The notes beneath the pieces are model-generated. The model did no database searches, was not told the DNA's origin, and saw nothing but the letters and a program-made list of their open reading frames with translations. A stretch of 64,000 bases of DNA, from the NCBI GenBank assembly GCA_019914995.1, contig CM034145.1, positions 744,001 through 808,000 of the forward strand, in the 5' to 3' direction. Source of the stretch: Acanthochlamys bracteata (lineage: Eukaryota; Streptophyta; Magnoliopsida; Pandanales; Velloziaceae). The position numbers were made by a program, and so were the translations under genes. Below are positions 11,936-24,442 of the stretch, one piece after another (position 1 is the first letter of the stretch; every line of letters begins with the position of its first letter).

Positions 11936-14900
11936 TGAGGAGAGCTCTCTTTCTATACTCTGTTCTTCTGTTTTTTTTATGTTCTGTTCCAAAATTTATT
12001 CATGAAAGCTGAAAATGTCATAGAGTGATAGAATTGGTTCTTTCTGAAAACATGGTATGATTTTTTTTTTTCTCCTCCTCCTTCTTTGGCCAGTAACAAT
12101 GTTATGTTTTGTGAAATAGAGAGATGGTACAAGTACAGAAAATTCATGCAGACTTTGTTAAGAGGCAAAAACTTTTTGTGTTATTGGGGTGATGTGATTT
12201 CAGCTCTTGCATTGTGAAATCAATGGAAAGAATCAAAAGTAGAAAGAATCAAAGGTTTTATTGTTTTGTCACTTTGTGCAATAGCAGATCTAAATGTTTA
12301 GGGCTCAGCCCAATTTTCCGTACTTCAGCTGAAATATGTTTTTATTTTCTCTTCTTTTTTGTTGTTTGTTAGCTCCATGCTATCATCTAGTTCAAATACA
12401 CGTAATTGAATTTTATATAAATTGAGTTTTTTAAAATATAAATTGAAAGTTTAATTTTTATATTTTAATTATTTTTAAAAATAAATTTAAAATGAAATTT
12501 AAAATTTTATTTTTTGAAGTAAATTAAAATAAAGTATAATAAATTTGAAGTGTAATTCTGAATTTAATTTATATTTAAAATATATAAATTATTCAAAATT
12601 CTAACTCCAACGAGTAAACCGCGAGTTCCAGATATTTTCTTTATTTATAATTAAGCATAATTTATACAGGCCTTTTTTGTTTTTTTTCACCTTTATTTTC
12701 TTCGAAGTTTTTGCATCAGATTGAAAAGATCCTAAGAATTTATTGACTGAGTTAGGAAGACTAAAACATTGTCAACACTTGATATATAGAGTGCAAGTAG
12801 AAGCTAACTTTAAAGAAAAAACTTGTTGACATTCCATATATTTTACTGATTCTGATAAGAGATTTTTATGCAACTTTATGAAAATAACATGTCGGATGTT
12901 GATAGGGATTTTTAATTAAAATTTAGTGTAGACTTTATGTGTATTCAAAGTATCTTAGTCAATGATTGATAATGTATATTAGCTCCAATGGACTTTTCTA
13001 AAACAATGGTATTTGTAATGGCTAGTACTTTGTGTACAGTGTGTTTGAATTTCATTATATATTCATTAGATTATTGTAGACATGAGAATTTATATATGTT
13101 TAGAGTACTTTTGGGAGTGTTTAAAATAAGAGATTGTTTTCTAAAATAGAGCTTATTTTGAAAATTTTTGAAAAAACGAACTTAATTTTTTTATATTAAA
13201 AAAATTATACATATTGTAATTTTACAACATACATTTATGTGTATTTTGAAAATTTTTGAAATACAAATTTTAAATACTATAAAAAATTTATTTAAAAATG
13301 TAAATATTTTATATAATGAAAATAATACGAAACGCACGGCCAATCAACTCCCTTAATACGGTGGAAATAAGTTTAAATACACTTTTTTAATTTTTCAGAA
13401 AGCTTTTCAATTTTTTAGTTTATATTTTTTAATATATATTTTTTAATATTTAAAAAAAATAAAAAAATTTTACGTAATAAAATTTTTATTATTTTTAGTA
13501 AAAAAATAATATTTATTTTTTTAAATAGACAAAAATAATTTTTATTTTAAAACAATTCTATTTTTAAAACACTTCTAAACGTCTCACTATCTAGGAATGT
13601 ATCAGATCTGGGTGCGTTTGCTTTTCCCAACGAAATTTTTTAATTTTTAATTATATTTTTTTAATATATAGTTTATAAATTTTTGAAAAATTTATTTAAA
13701 AATTTAAAAAGTAAAAAAAATTCTATATAATGAGATCTTTTTATTGCATATTTTTATTAATTTTTAAAAATAAAAAAAAACTTATTTTTAAAAAAATATA
13801 TATATATTTTATTTTTAAAAAAATTTATTTTATAAATAATTCCAAACGCACTCTGAAAGCAGATGAGGTGAATATGATGATTAATAAATTAGATATGGTT
13901 TGCTGAATACAAGTTTTGCCATTTTAAGTTTTTCAAGTGGATTATATATACAAATAGTATTGCACTTTTCGATTACTTATGTGTTATACCCTTGAAAATT
14001 TGCATTTTTCGATGGATAGTATGAAATACACTTAACTAAGAGCATATCTACTTCATCCTAAAAGTAGCTTTCTTCTGATAAAAAATTATTTTTTATTTTT
14101 ATTTTTATAAATTATTTTTTTAATAATATATTTTTGAAGAAATTTATTTTCTAATTTTTTTTCCGCACGAGTAAACTTCTACTAATTGTCCTAGGAAATA
14201 TTTGAGAGTGTTTTCAAAATAGAAAATTTTTAAAATAAAAAGTATTTTATTTTTAAATAAGTTTTATTTTTTATTTCTGAAAAATAATAAAAATATATAA
14301 TAAAAAAATTTTAGCTACATAAAATTTTTATATATTTTTAAATTTTTAAATACTTATAAATTATATGTTAAAAAATTTAAAAATTATTTTTTTATAAGCT
14401 GAACCAAACAGCTCTTATAAATGAAAGGGCCAAGACAAGTAACAGCAAGGATATACTTATGAACAACTTATTTTTATATGAAGTTGCAAAAAAATTGAAG
14501 AGCATTATTGATCAATCTCTCATGCAGTAATTAACCTTTCTATACCAGAAATTCTTTCTTTTATTATTTGATCTTCATTTTTTTTCTCTATTTCTTTTGA
14601 AAGCATTCTGTAGTTTCAATGTCTTCCTAGCATTTCAATAAAGTAAGCTTGGCAGATTGTTCCTGCATTTCATAATATAGGGGTCATATTAAGTTATAAA
14701 CTGTTGTATTTGGTTTTTCACGTACTGTAGTCACACTAATAAGGTGGTAGGTGAAGGAATATAGAATCTTCAAAGCACTACATGATTTATTTTATGTTTT
14801 GGATATAAGAATAATGTTGGACTTCCAAGTTAAATTAGGCACGAATTAATAGCGTATAGAACTTGATAAGCTCAAATAAAAAAGAATTAATTTGGTAGAC

Positions 14901-16440
14901 TATGGTCGAATTAATAGCGTAGGAGTTTGGAATGGTGACAAAATAAAAAATAAACTAGTTAATTTGAAAATGGCAAGCAATTCGTATTTGATTGAGACAA
15001 GAAGATTTTGACTTGTTATACTTAATAATTCACGCATTTTTAATAGTCCTATATTAGCTGAATATTGAAATAAATATGTGCTTATATAGAAGATACTAAT
15101 TTATAAGAAGTTTGCAAATCTTTTTAATATGAGAATTTGATACTACAAATGAGTTAAATTAGTGGTACATGAAAAAAATTTAAGATATTGACCATTGACT
15201 ACTGTTATCTGATGCACATAATGACCACTTGAAGGAAATTATTGAACAGCTTGTTGCAAGAATGAGATATAAGGTTAGAAATTGCTTTATATCAGGCTGA
15301 AAGTAATGAACTAGCTCTTTAATTAGGAGAACAAATCAAAATTAATTTAGCCTATAATAAAAGAGAATTAAAATTTTCACTAAATTTAATATATAAAATA
15401 AAAAATTCTGATTAATATAACCGATCTATTTAAATAGGATAAAGATTTAATTTGTTGTTGTTGTTTATTCAAAGTATGTCTATAATTAGCAAGCAAGCAT
15501 CAAGATGCTACTTCTTTTTCTTTGTTCCATATATAAAGAACTGCTTACTCTAGAAATAGAAAATATTTTTGCATATGGAAGTGATTTTTTTCTACTAAAA
15601 AATTGTTTTTAATTTATTTTTTATTATAAAAAAATATAAAAAATTAATTTCAACTTATTTTTTAATACAAAAAATATATATTATTTTTAATAATACTATT
15701 TCCAACAATTCATTTTTAAAAAATTCACTTCTAAAGTCAAAAAAAACTTAATTAAGACTGTGGTTTAAGTTATTGTTGTAGGAAATTAGGAATTAGTTTC
15801 TTTCTGGTTATTAGGCTGTTAAGAGGAGTGGGTGAAGATTTAACATAAACAATTAGAAACTGCTGTCACTAATTTTCTGGTTTTTTTTTCTTTTCATAAA
15901 CCTAATCCTTTATATTGTTCATTCATGCACTTCGCATCTTAAAGTGTCAATATCTGATGGTTTGTCTTGAATTAGTCTGTTCTTTCATTTTGGACAGCAA
16001 CTTTGTTTTAAAGCGTGTTTAGTTAATAAGGTGAACTTGAGTTTTGAAAATTTTAGAAAATGAATTTAAAAATTAAATTAAAAATTAAAAATATTTATAA
16101 AAAATAAAATTTAAAAAATTAAAGAACGAAAAATTTTAAAAATTTTAAAAAAATTATTTTAGCACGCTTCAAGTTATTAAAAAATATAAATGACTTTATA
16201 GTAAGTCACTTCTTTAGCGAGACAGTTACCGTAAAAAGAACGAACATGATGGGCTAAAATAAACATGAAAGACACACAAAAAAAAAGAATTTTCAGTTAC
16301 ACCAATAATATTGTGGGGCTATTGCTGTAAACGAAGTTTCAGTGGGCCTGGGCTTCATAATGCTTCGTCGGAATATTTGTGGGCCACAATTCCATCCCCA
16401 CACGTTTGATTCATCAAAAGAAAATTGCAAAACAGAGACA
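11936..16440. other. A+T-rich intergenic region with miniature inverted-repeat elements
   Basis: About 4.5 kb with no coding signal. After a few hundred bases of likely CLE 3' UTR (to about 12340) it turns into alternating A-rich and T-rich blocks. At least four blocks look like members of one MITE-like family: about 13115-13345, 13390-13590, 13610-13853 and 14195-14420. More degenerate copies lie near 15550-15740 and 16010-16165. DNA between them (14450-15500, 15740-16000) is ordinary A+T-rich spacer. Confidence 0.6.
13610..13853. mobile_element. MITE-like element, family A
   Basis: The left end GGGTGCGTTTGC and the right end CCAAACGCACTC are near-inverted copies, about 12 of 16 bases matching over the extended ends. 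The interior is the T-rich then A-rich sequence shared with other family A copies in this window. There is no coding capacity, and no clear target-site duplication was seen. It is likely a non-autonomous DNA transposon copy. Confidence 0.5.
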
Positions 16441-16521
16441 CTAGAAATAAAATTAGAAAATAATTATGCATGAAAGCGTAAAAATTGAAAATTGTCACCG
16501 CGGTCGCAAAACCGCAAGAGG

Positions 16522-16547
16522 TGACATGTCAGCAAGGCGCTATAAAT
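16522..16547 (+). promoter_or_regulatory. TGA10 core promoter: palindrome plus TATA box
   Basis: A TATA box (CTATAAAT, 16540-16547) lies in G+C-richer DNA, with a perfect 10-base palindrome TGACATGTCA at 16522-16531 just upstream. The TATA position predicts transcription start near 16570 and a leader of about 335 bases before the ATG at 16907. TGAC cores are bound by several plant factor families (WRKY, KNOX/BELL, bZIP). Which factor acts here is unknown. Confidence 0.45.
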
Positions 16548-16906
16548 CGGTCTACGGCTGTTTGTCGTCTTTTTCTGTTAACGTCCTTCGAGGCGGTAAC
16601 GTTACCTCCTTTTCCTTATCTTCTTTCTTCTTCTGCTTCAACTCCAAAAAAACAAACAACAATAAAGAAGAAAATGTCTTCCGCTCTTTATTAATAAAAC
16701 ACAAGAAGCAGAAACAAAGAAAACAAAACAATTATTTTCTTCCATTTCAATTCATTTCAAAGAAGACAGAAAGAAAAAGTTGTTCAGTTCTTCTTCCATT
16801 AATGGGTTAGATAAAGCTTTAATTGTCCACGCTTTCTTGTGATTATCAGTAGTTCTCAGTAGAGTATATAGCAGCCGCAGGAGGACAGCATCAGCAACAG
16901 GGAATC

Positions 16907-19900
16907 ATGGAGAACCAGATTTCATTTGGAATGATTCATCCTTCTTCCTCTACTGCTTCTTCCATGCATGCAGCTGTTGCTGCAGGCTTCATGTAATTAA
17001 TCTCTTCCCGATCTGTATATCTTGTCTCCGTTTTGATCTTCTCAAAGGTGCTGCAAGCATGTCTGGATCATTCAGAAAATTCTTTTCTTTGTTTCTCTTT
17101 ATTTTTTGGGTTCTTGTTTTTCAGAAGATGATCAGTAGTTGGTAGTAGTGTTGGTGATGTTCAGTTCATATCATTTGATGAAGTGGTTGATGTGGATCAG
17201 TTGGAAATCTAACTCACTCTAACTAGTCATTTCTTTCATAGAGCTTTAAAAAAATAAAAAAAGGACCTCATGATCTCAATACAAAAATTTTGTTGTTGTG
17301 GTTGCTGCAGGAATAATAACAAGAAGGAGATGAGTACTTCAAGTTCTTCATATCATGACCTGGTAGAGCTTGAGCAAGCTCTCTACATGTATTTTGAAGG
17401 CAACCAACAACAACAACAACAACAAGATCATCACCATCATCCTTCAGCTGCCACAACTCCTCATGAACACCATCGACGTATGTATACATATAAACATCGA
17501 TCAATTAATCCGTCCATATATATCACATTTTTTTATTATAGATATTATCAAGATGATGAAGATCAAAAACAAACTATTGTAAATGATCATATGAAGCTTT
17601 TTTTTTTTTTTTTTTGAAGTCATGGGAACAACATGAACAAGATTTGATTTTCGGTTTTTTTTTCTTTGATTCTGATAATACATGTAACAACTTATTGCGT
17701 CAGCTCCCATGCCTCTTGATTTTTTTTAATATATGTATATATGTAGAGAAAGAATGTCTGTAATTAATGGTTGCAGGAATTAATGTTTTATTATTTCATA
17801 TATTGCAGAGACTCTCAATATCTTCCCTTCTCAACCCATGCGTGTTGATCATGCTTCCTCAACAAAGGCCTGTAAAAATAATCTCATATATATTAACTTC
17901 TTTAATTTTCAATATTATTAAGATCATGAAATTTTCATTTTAACAAAAAAATTTTAAATAATTACAGAGTGGTATGATCAGCATAGCTTCTGCTGATATT
18001 AACTCATCGAATAAGAAAACATCAACAGATCGTCAACAACAACAAAAAATGGAAAATGTTGATCTTGCCGCAAATCATCAACCACTGAAGAACAGCAAAT
18101 CAACAGTAAATGTGATGATAAAAAATTCTCAAAAACTAGTAATTAAAAAATTATTTTTCTAGCTTTTTTTTTTGTTAAGCTTATATGTTTTTATCTTTTT
18201 TCTTTTTTCGGTTCTTTCCCTAAACAGAAGGAAGGGGAGAAGAAAACAACTTCAAATACAGATCAAGATGGTCCTAAAACTCCAGACCTTAAAGTAAATA
18301 TCAACCTTTTCCTAAAATTATGTATTTTCCTGTTTTCTTTTTTATTTCAATGATGAATAATTTTTTGATTCATGTAATTTTTGTGTTGTGTAGATTTTGA
18401 GAAGGCTTGCTCAGAATAGAGAAGCAGCAAGAAAAAGCAGGCTAAGAAAAAAGGTATACGTATACTTCAATCATTTTCAACTTTTTATCACCCAAAATAA
18501 ACAAAAAAAAAATCCTTAAATCTTCGTGCCGGCCGACTTCGTGTTTCATCTTCGTTCTTCTTCATCAACAGGCTTATGTTCAGCAACTCGAAAGCAGCAG
18601 AATCAGACTAACCAATCTTGAACAAGAACTTCAAAGAGCTAGATCTCAGGTTATGTATATATTTTCCAAAAGAATTTGTTTTTCGTTTTCATTGATCGAT
18701 GATTTTTTACGCACTAATTTTTACGCTGTTTGTTTTATGATTATAGGGTCTGTTCTTCGGTGGAGGATCACTTCATGGAGATCAAGGGCTTCCACCGGGC
18801 GTCAATGCTCTTAGTTCAGGCACGCAAAAAAACCCAAAATATAACAAAAATTTCACCCGAAATAATTGTTTTCAACTTAAGATTAATTGATATTATATAA
18901 TGTGTTTTATCAGATGCAGCTATGTTTGATATGGAGTACGCGAGATGGTTAGAAGATCAGCATCGTCTAATGTGCGAGCTACGGGCGGCAGTCCAAGAGC
19001 AGTTGCCGGATTCAGAGCTCAGACTGTTCGTCGATAATTGCTTAGCGCACTACGATGAGTTGATCAATCTGAAAACCATGGTTGCGAAGATAGACGTGTT
19101 CCATCTTCTTTCAGGTATGTGGAAGACACCGGCGGAGAGGTGTTTCCTATGGCACGGCGGTTTCCGGCCATCAGAGATAATCAAGGTTTGTTTTCTTTTC
19201 TTTTGAGATATATATATAACCCTAACCGTATATTTAAAACTGTAGTACTGTGAAAAAAATAAATGAAGAGAACAAGCAGGCATGGCGTGTTTAAATGTTA
19301 CTTAACTAAATTTTGTGAAAATAAAAAGTAAGAAATAAAATTTTTTAAAAAATAAAATAGAAATAGAATTTAATATTTATATTTTAATAATTTTTTAAAA
19401 TGTGTTGAAAATTGAAATATTAATTATATTAAAAAATGTGTAAATAAAAAAATTGAAACTAAAATATTGCATATGAAAGTGAAATTTTGAATTTTTTATA
19501 TAATTAAAATATATGAACTATTTAAAATTACGGGGCATTTGAAATACGTCCTAAACAAGAAATGATGAAAGTGGTTTCCTGAAATATAGTGGAAGTGAAG
19601 CATGACTTCATTTAAGTTTTGTTTCAAAAGTTCGTAGCTCTAATTTGTTTACTCAAAATTGGAATTCTAATCAGTCGTTTAATATGTAATGAAAATTTAG
19701 AATTTTATTTAAGTATCCTTATATAAAAACTCTAAATAAAATTAAAATATAAAAATTAAATTTTACTTTCTCTAAGTAAACATGCTCTTAGCCAAATAAC
19801 GTCTTAAAAAGAACTTCCTTACTAGTAACTGACTTTTCTTTTTAAAAATTACTTTCGAATAACTTCATACTTATTTTTGAATCACTTATGTACGTATAAG

Positions 19901-22900
19901 GTATACATACCTAATAAAGCTTCTGTTATATGGTTGTGTTGTATACCGGCGTGTTTCAAATACCCATAATTTTATTTTTTTGGGTCAGATTTTGAATTTT
20001 AAATAGCTCATATATTTCAATTATATAAGAAACTTAAAGTTCTATTTTTATATACGAAACTCTAATTCTAATTTTTTTATTTGCATAATTTTTAATATAA
20101 TTATATCTTTTAATTTTCAACACACTTTTAAAATTTATTGAAACACAAATACTGAACTCTACTTTTAATTTATTTTTCAAAAAATTCTACTTTTTATTTT
20201 TCATTTTTACAAAATTTAATTATGGATATTTGAAACGTACCTTATAATAGATTAATTAATCTTATACGTAATTTGCAGATTGTTTGGGGACACATAGAGC
20301 CATTAACAGAACAACAGTTCCTGGATATCTCTGCACTGCAACATTCAACACATGAAACTGAAGAAACCCTTGACCAAGACCTCAACGCCCTTAAAATTTC
20401 CTTATCTGATGCTGTTGCTTCCCAAACACTTAGGTGCCCTTCAAATATGGCGAATTATATGGATCAAATGGCAGTTGCCATAAATAAATTATCTGCTGTT
20501 GAAGGGTTTGTTAGACAAGTAAGTGTTTCCTAATTTTATATCTTCTTTTTTTATAATTTATCCGAACTGTTTAAATTAGCATGAGATATATTGTTCGCGA
20601 AACTTTTTATTTCATTTTATTATTTTATTTCAATATTTTTTAAATAAAATTTACAATATTTTAGATTATTTTGAATTTTAAAAAAAAATATAGATAAAAT
20701 GTACGTTATAAAATATTTATAGATAGTTTTATATTTTTTTAGATAAAAATAATTGAACTCGTTATTGAAAAATTTAAATAAGCTAATTTATAAAAAAAAC
20801 TTTGTATTTTATGCACTTCCAAAATGATTTCTGAATTTAGAAGACATTTGAGAGTATTTATAAGGAAAAATTTTTATAAAATAAAAAATATTCTAAAAAT
20901 TTCATAAAATTAAGTTTAATTTTTTATTAAAAAAATAAAAAAAATTGTACATATAAAAATTATACGGTATAAAAGTTACCTCTATCTTATAAAATATTAT
21001 AAAAATTTTATTAAAAAATATGAAAATTTTGGAATATGAAAATCATGGTTGCAAGTATTGCCAAATATTTTCTTAGTAGTTAGTTTCTTGCAAGACAACA
21101 TAAGTATGTATATGCTTAAGTATATCTTAATTTAGTTAGGTCAAAATACAACATAATAAAATCTCAAATTAGTGATGAGAGAGAAAACTTCATTACATAA
21201 TTATTATAGATTGCTTTCAAAAGGCAATGACAAAGAATGTGCTTTTAAATCTAACTTAAAGGGATTTGGTGAGTTAGTAATAATCTTAATTAACAATCAC
21301 ATCAAACATTATTATTATTATTATTATCATTAATAAGTTGGTTATCTATGTGTATGCCATAATTGTTAGTCGGACGGTAAATCGGTCTGAATTTATAAAA
21401 AATTGTTTATGCAATCGATCTATTTTGACCCAATTTGATTCGTCCGATCCGCTTCAATCCGATCGACCAGTCCGTCTGGATCAAACCGAATTAAAAATTT
21501 TTTTAAAAAATTAATTAAAAAATTTTAAATTGATAATATATTTAATAAAAATAATTATTAATACCTTATGTTGAAAAATGATATGATAATACAAAAATAT
21601 ATTGATTATGTCTTATTTATAAATATCAATTATTAGTGATTTTGAAATTTTTATATTGTAAAATATTTAGGCTCAAATATGTATACCTAAAAAATTTAGT
21701 TATATCTCTTTTATAATTTATCTATTTTATGGTTTTATTTTTTTCTAATCTCCTAATTTATTTAAATATTTTCATTATAAATTTTAGTTATTATTATTAT
21801 TATTATTATTGGTGACAATTATGGTGGTAATATTTCAATTTTTGATGTGATTATTATTACTGTTGTTGTTGATAATAATGGCATAATAAAAATACTTTAA
21901 TTTTTTATTATAATTGCTATAGCTATTATTATTGGTATGATTATTGGCAGTAGATTTTCTACTATAATTATTATCATTCTTAGTTAAAGATGCTTTAACA
22001 TTATTGACCCAACGGTTCGACCGGTTGACCGGATGGTTCAACTCGAGAACCGTGATCCGAACAATTTTTTGGTTCAATATCTGATCCGGTTTTTACGACT
22101 ATAATGTATGCAATTAGTTAAGCACATGCAACATTAGACACATCTAGCTAGGTGCTCATATATGTTGCTTCTAGAAGCTTTTTTTAACCCCTCATTTAGA
22201 TAGCGTTTATTTTGATAAATTTATTTAAAAAAATTTATATAAAAATTAATTAAGAAATAAAATAAATTATATATATTTTTATTAATAGTAAGTTTTAAAA
22301 TAAATTTTGAGAAAAAATTTTGTGATAAACAAATTTAATTTATATTAAAAGTAAATTTAAAAAAATAAAATTTAAGAAATTAGTAAACACATACTTAGAC
22401 ACCCTTTGATACTGTGTTTAATGCTTTTTCATTTTAATTTTATATTTTAAAATAATAAATATTGTATATATTTTATAATTTTTGAAGTTTGAAAAATAAA
22501 ATTATATTTTTAAAAAAAATATTTTTGTTTTAGAAAAATTAATGTTTTATAAATATTGTAAACATTCTCTTAGTAATTTTTTTTTCTTATTATAGCTTAC
22601 AAATAAAAATAAAAGAATTATTTATCACCTTAAATTGAAATATTACATAAAATAATACAAGAAATACATGTATATATTGTATCAGCTATAATTAATTGTT
22701 TTAGATCAGACAAAGAATATATTTAAATTTTGAAAGATATATTTTTAAACAGGCAGATAATTTAAGACAACAGACGCTGCATAGACTCCAGCAGCTGCTG
22801 ACGGCTAGACAATCGGCGAGATGCTTCCTCGCCGTCGCCGAACACTTCCACCGTCTCCGAGCTCTTAGCTCTCTCTGGCTCAATCGACCTCGACAAGATT

Positions 22901-22902
22901 AA
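16907..22902 (+). CDS. TGA10: TGA-class bZIP transcription factor, TGA10-like
   Basis: Eleven exons: 16907-16992, 17311-17477, 17809-17867, 17968-18105, 18228-18293, 18394-18453, 18572-18649, 18747-18819, 18914-19185, 20279-20518 and 22753-22902. They give about 462 residues, close to Arabidopsis TGA10. The N-terminus is Ser/Gln/His-rich and contains TLNIFPSQPM, shared with TGA9/TGA10. The bZIP basic region reads RRLAQNREAARKSRLRKKAY (exons 6-7), followed by a short zipper. Exons 8-11 carry the DOG1/TGA domain, including FDMEYARWLED, TPAERCFLWHGGFRPSEIIK and ARCFLAVAEHFHRLRALSSLW. Family knowledge: nuclear factors binding TGACG. TGA9 and TGA10 act with ROXY glutaredoxins in anther development. 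Two introns (after exons 3 and 8) keep the frame only with GC donors (see findings). The last intron (2.2 kb) contains an inverted-repeat element. Confidence 0.9.
19284..19551. mobile_element. MITE-like element, family B, in TGA10 intron 9
   Basis: The left end GGCGTGTTTAAATGTTA and the right end TTACGGGGCATTTGAAATAC are approximate inverted repeats with an A+T-rich, non-coding interior. Interior strand composition suggests the opposite orientation to the copy at 43868. No clear target-site duplication is visible, so this is an older, diverged copy. Confidence 0.55.
19948..20241. mobile_element. MITE-like element, family B, in TGA10 intron 9
   Basis: The ends GGCGTGTTTCAAATACCC and AATTATGGATATTTGAAACG are inverted copies over about 22 bases with few mismatches. 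The interior shares phrases with the 43868 copy (for example ATTGAAACACAAA and TATTTTTCAA). The right end lies about 40 bases upstream of the exon 10 acceptor, so the insertion sits close to a splice site. Non-coding. Confidence 0.65.
21308..21327. repeat. (ATT)n microsatellite
   Basis: Uninterrupted ATT trinucleotide repeat in TGA10 intron 10. A second, similar tract lies at about 21787-21810. Confidence 0.8.
21366..22104. mobile_element. Inverted-repeat element of about 740 bp in TGA10 intron 10
   Basis: The termini are imperfect inverted copies: left TTAGTCGGACGGTAAATCGG, right CCGGTTTTTACGACTATAA. The relationship extends inward for about 100 bases, through G+C-richer segments rich in CCGATC/GACCGG (left 21410-21495, right 22005-22090). 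The core is A+T-rich and contains TTA repeats. There is no transposase ORF. Long terminal inverted repeats suggest a non-autonomous DNA transposon, perhaps Mutator-like, but the superfamily is not established and no certain target duplication was found. Confidence 0.5.
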
Positions 22903-24280
22903 AGATGTAGAAAAATTATTGTATAGCTATGTAGAATATAATTTTCATCGGAATTTTATAGAATTATTAATCGGTTTTCATCATTGATAGAAAATTTGAA
23001 CATTATAGTTTCACAATCGTTTAAAATTTTAGGAACTTAATTTGTTTTTATATTAATTTTTGTGTCAAAAAAAAAAAAAAAAAAAAAAAACAAGTTCTTC
23101 ACCAGGTGGTAACAATGTGTTTATTTAAACGGAAAGTAAATATTATAAAATAAATTATTAAAAATATATTATTGAACGTGAATTTAATTTTTATATTTTT
23201 TAAAAAAATGAATCAAAAATTATTTTTTTATTGTGTAGCTAGACTAGTAGTCGAAAATAATCTTTTTATTAAAAAATGAATTATAAAGAATATGTTTGTT
23301 TAAAATTAAACTTATTTTTTTAAAAGTGAATCTAAAACCTAAATTTAAAATATTTGAAAAAATAAAATTTTATATGAATTTTTATATTAAAAGTAATTTC
23401 TAAATGTAAATATTGATGGCAAATTTAATAGAAAAATAAAATTTTTTATTAATTTTATATTAAAATAAGTTTAAAAATGTAAATTTTAGATGGTAAATAA
23501 ATACGTCCAAAAATAAAAAGAAAACCATCTAAATTTCTTAGTTTGGAATTTCCCAAAAAATAACCTCACGCTTTTTAGTTAAAATTTCTTTTTCAAACAT
23601 AGGATTCCCAAATTGTAATACAAATTTATTATTAAAAATAAAAAGTTAATACATAATTAGTGAGTTTTGAGACATTTTATTTAAATTTTTGAATCAAAAT
23701 AAACTTTTCAATTAAGAGACAGACTTTTAGAACAAAAGTTTTTAGTTTTTATATAGTTTTTTTAAAATATTATAATTTTATCTTTGTTTGCGTATTGCTT
23801 CGAAACTACGCACATCATGAGTACACAATTCAATTTGAAATCAAATTTAAATGTATTACTAAATTCAATTTTTTCGCCAAAACATTATATTTCTGAAATT
23901 TAAATTTTAATTCTAAAAATTTCACTCTCAATTTATTTTTAATAATAAATAAATATAAAAATTTAACTTATTTTTGAACTATATTTTTTAAATAACTTAA
24001 TTAAAAAAATTTAGTTCCGACAATTCAGTTAAAAAAAAGAAACATGCTCAAAACTATATTTACCAGGAAGCCTTTTCATTTTTATTATTAATTTAATTAT
24101 TAATATGTTTTGAATCAACTGGTGATCATAATTCATAAATGAATATAAGAAGAATTAAGCAATTAACAATAATGAAAACGAGTATTTAATATCTCGGAGG
24201 AAATTACAATTTTCAATATGTAAGGGCTAATATGCAAAAGTTCTACCTTAAACCCCTTAAACCCCCAACTTAGAAGAACC
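22903..24280. other. A+T-rich intergenic region between TGA10 and BRX1
   Basis: It contains a 24-base poly(A) tract at 23067-23090 and several diverged A/T-block repeats (about 23200-23500). The last 100 bases before 24290 are less A+T-rich and probably hold the BRX1 promoter. The AACCCCTTAAACCC and AACCCTAA motifs at about 24249-24293 resemble telo-box (AAACCCTAA) elements, common upstream of plant ribosome-biogenesis genes. No coding signal was seen. Confidence 0.55.
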
Positions 24281-24442
24281 CTAATAAGAATTCTCCAATT
24301 TCGATCCTCAACAGCACCGATCGATATTTCTGGTAATCAATCGATTAAAAGAAGAAAACTTTTCGATTCAGTTTATGGTATGGGTTCTTCAGTCCAAGCT
24401 CAAAGATGAAATCTTTTTTCTTTCAGGAGTCAGTGAATTTCG

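Noticed and set aside
16466-16810. 114-residue ORF upstream of TGA10
   Set aside because: It spans the TATA box and leader of TGA10 and is dominated by Lys/Asn/Ser runs, with no family features. It is treated as chance reading of leader DNA.
17848-17967. Alternative GT donor at 17848 (CGT|GTTGAT) for TGA10 exon 3
   Set aside because: It restores the frame but drops codons after the conserved NIFPSQPMR, and the donor context is poor. The GC donor at 17868 has a better exon context (AAAG). It is kept only as a fallback.
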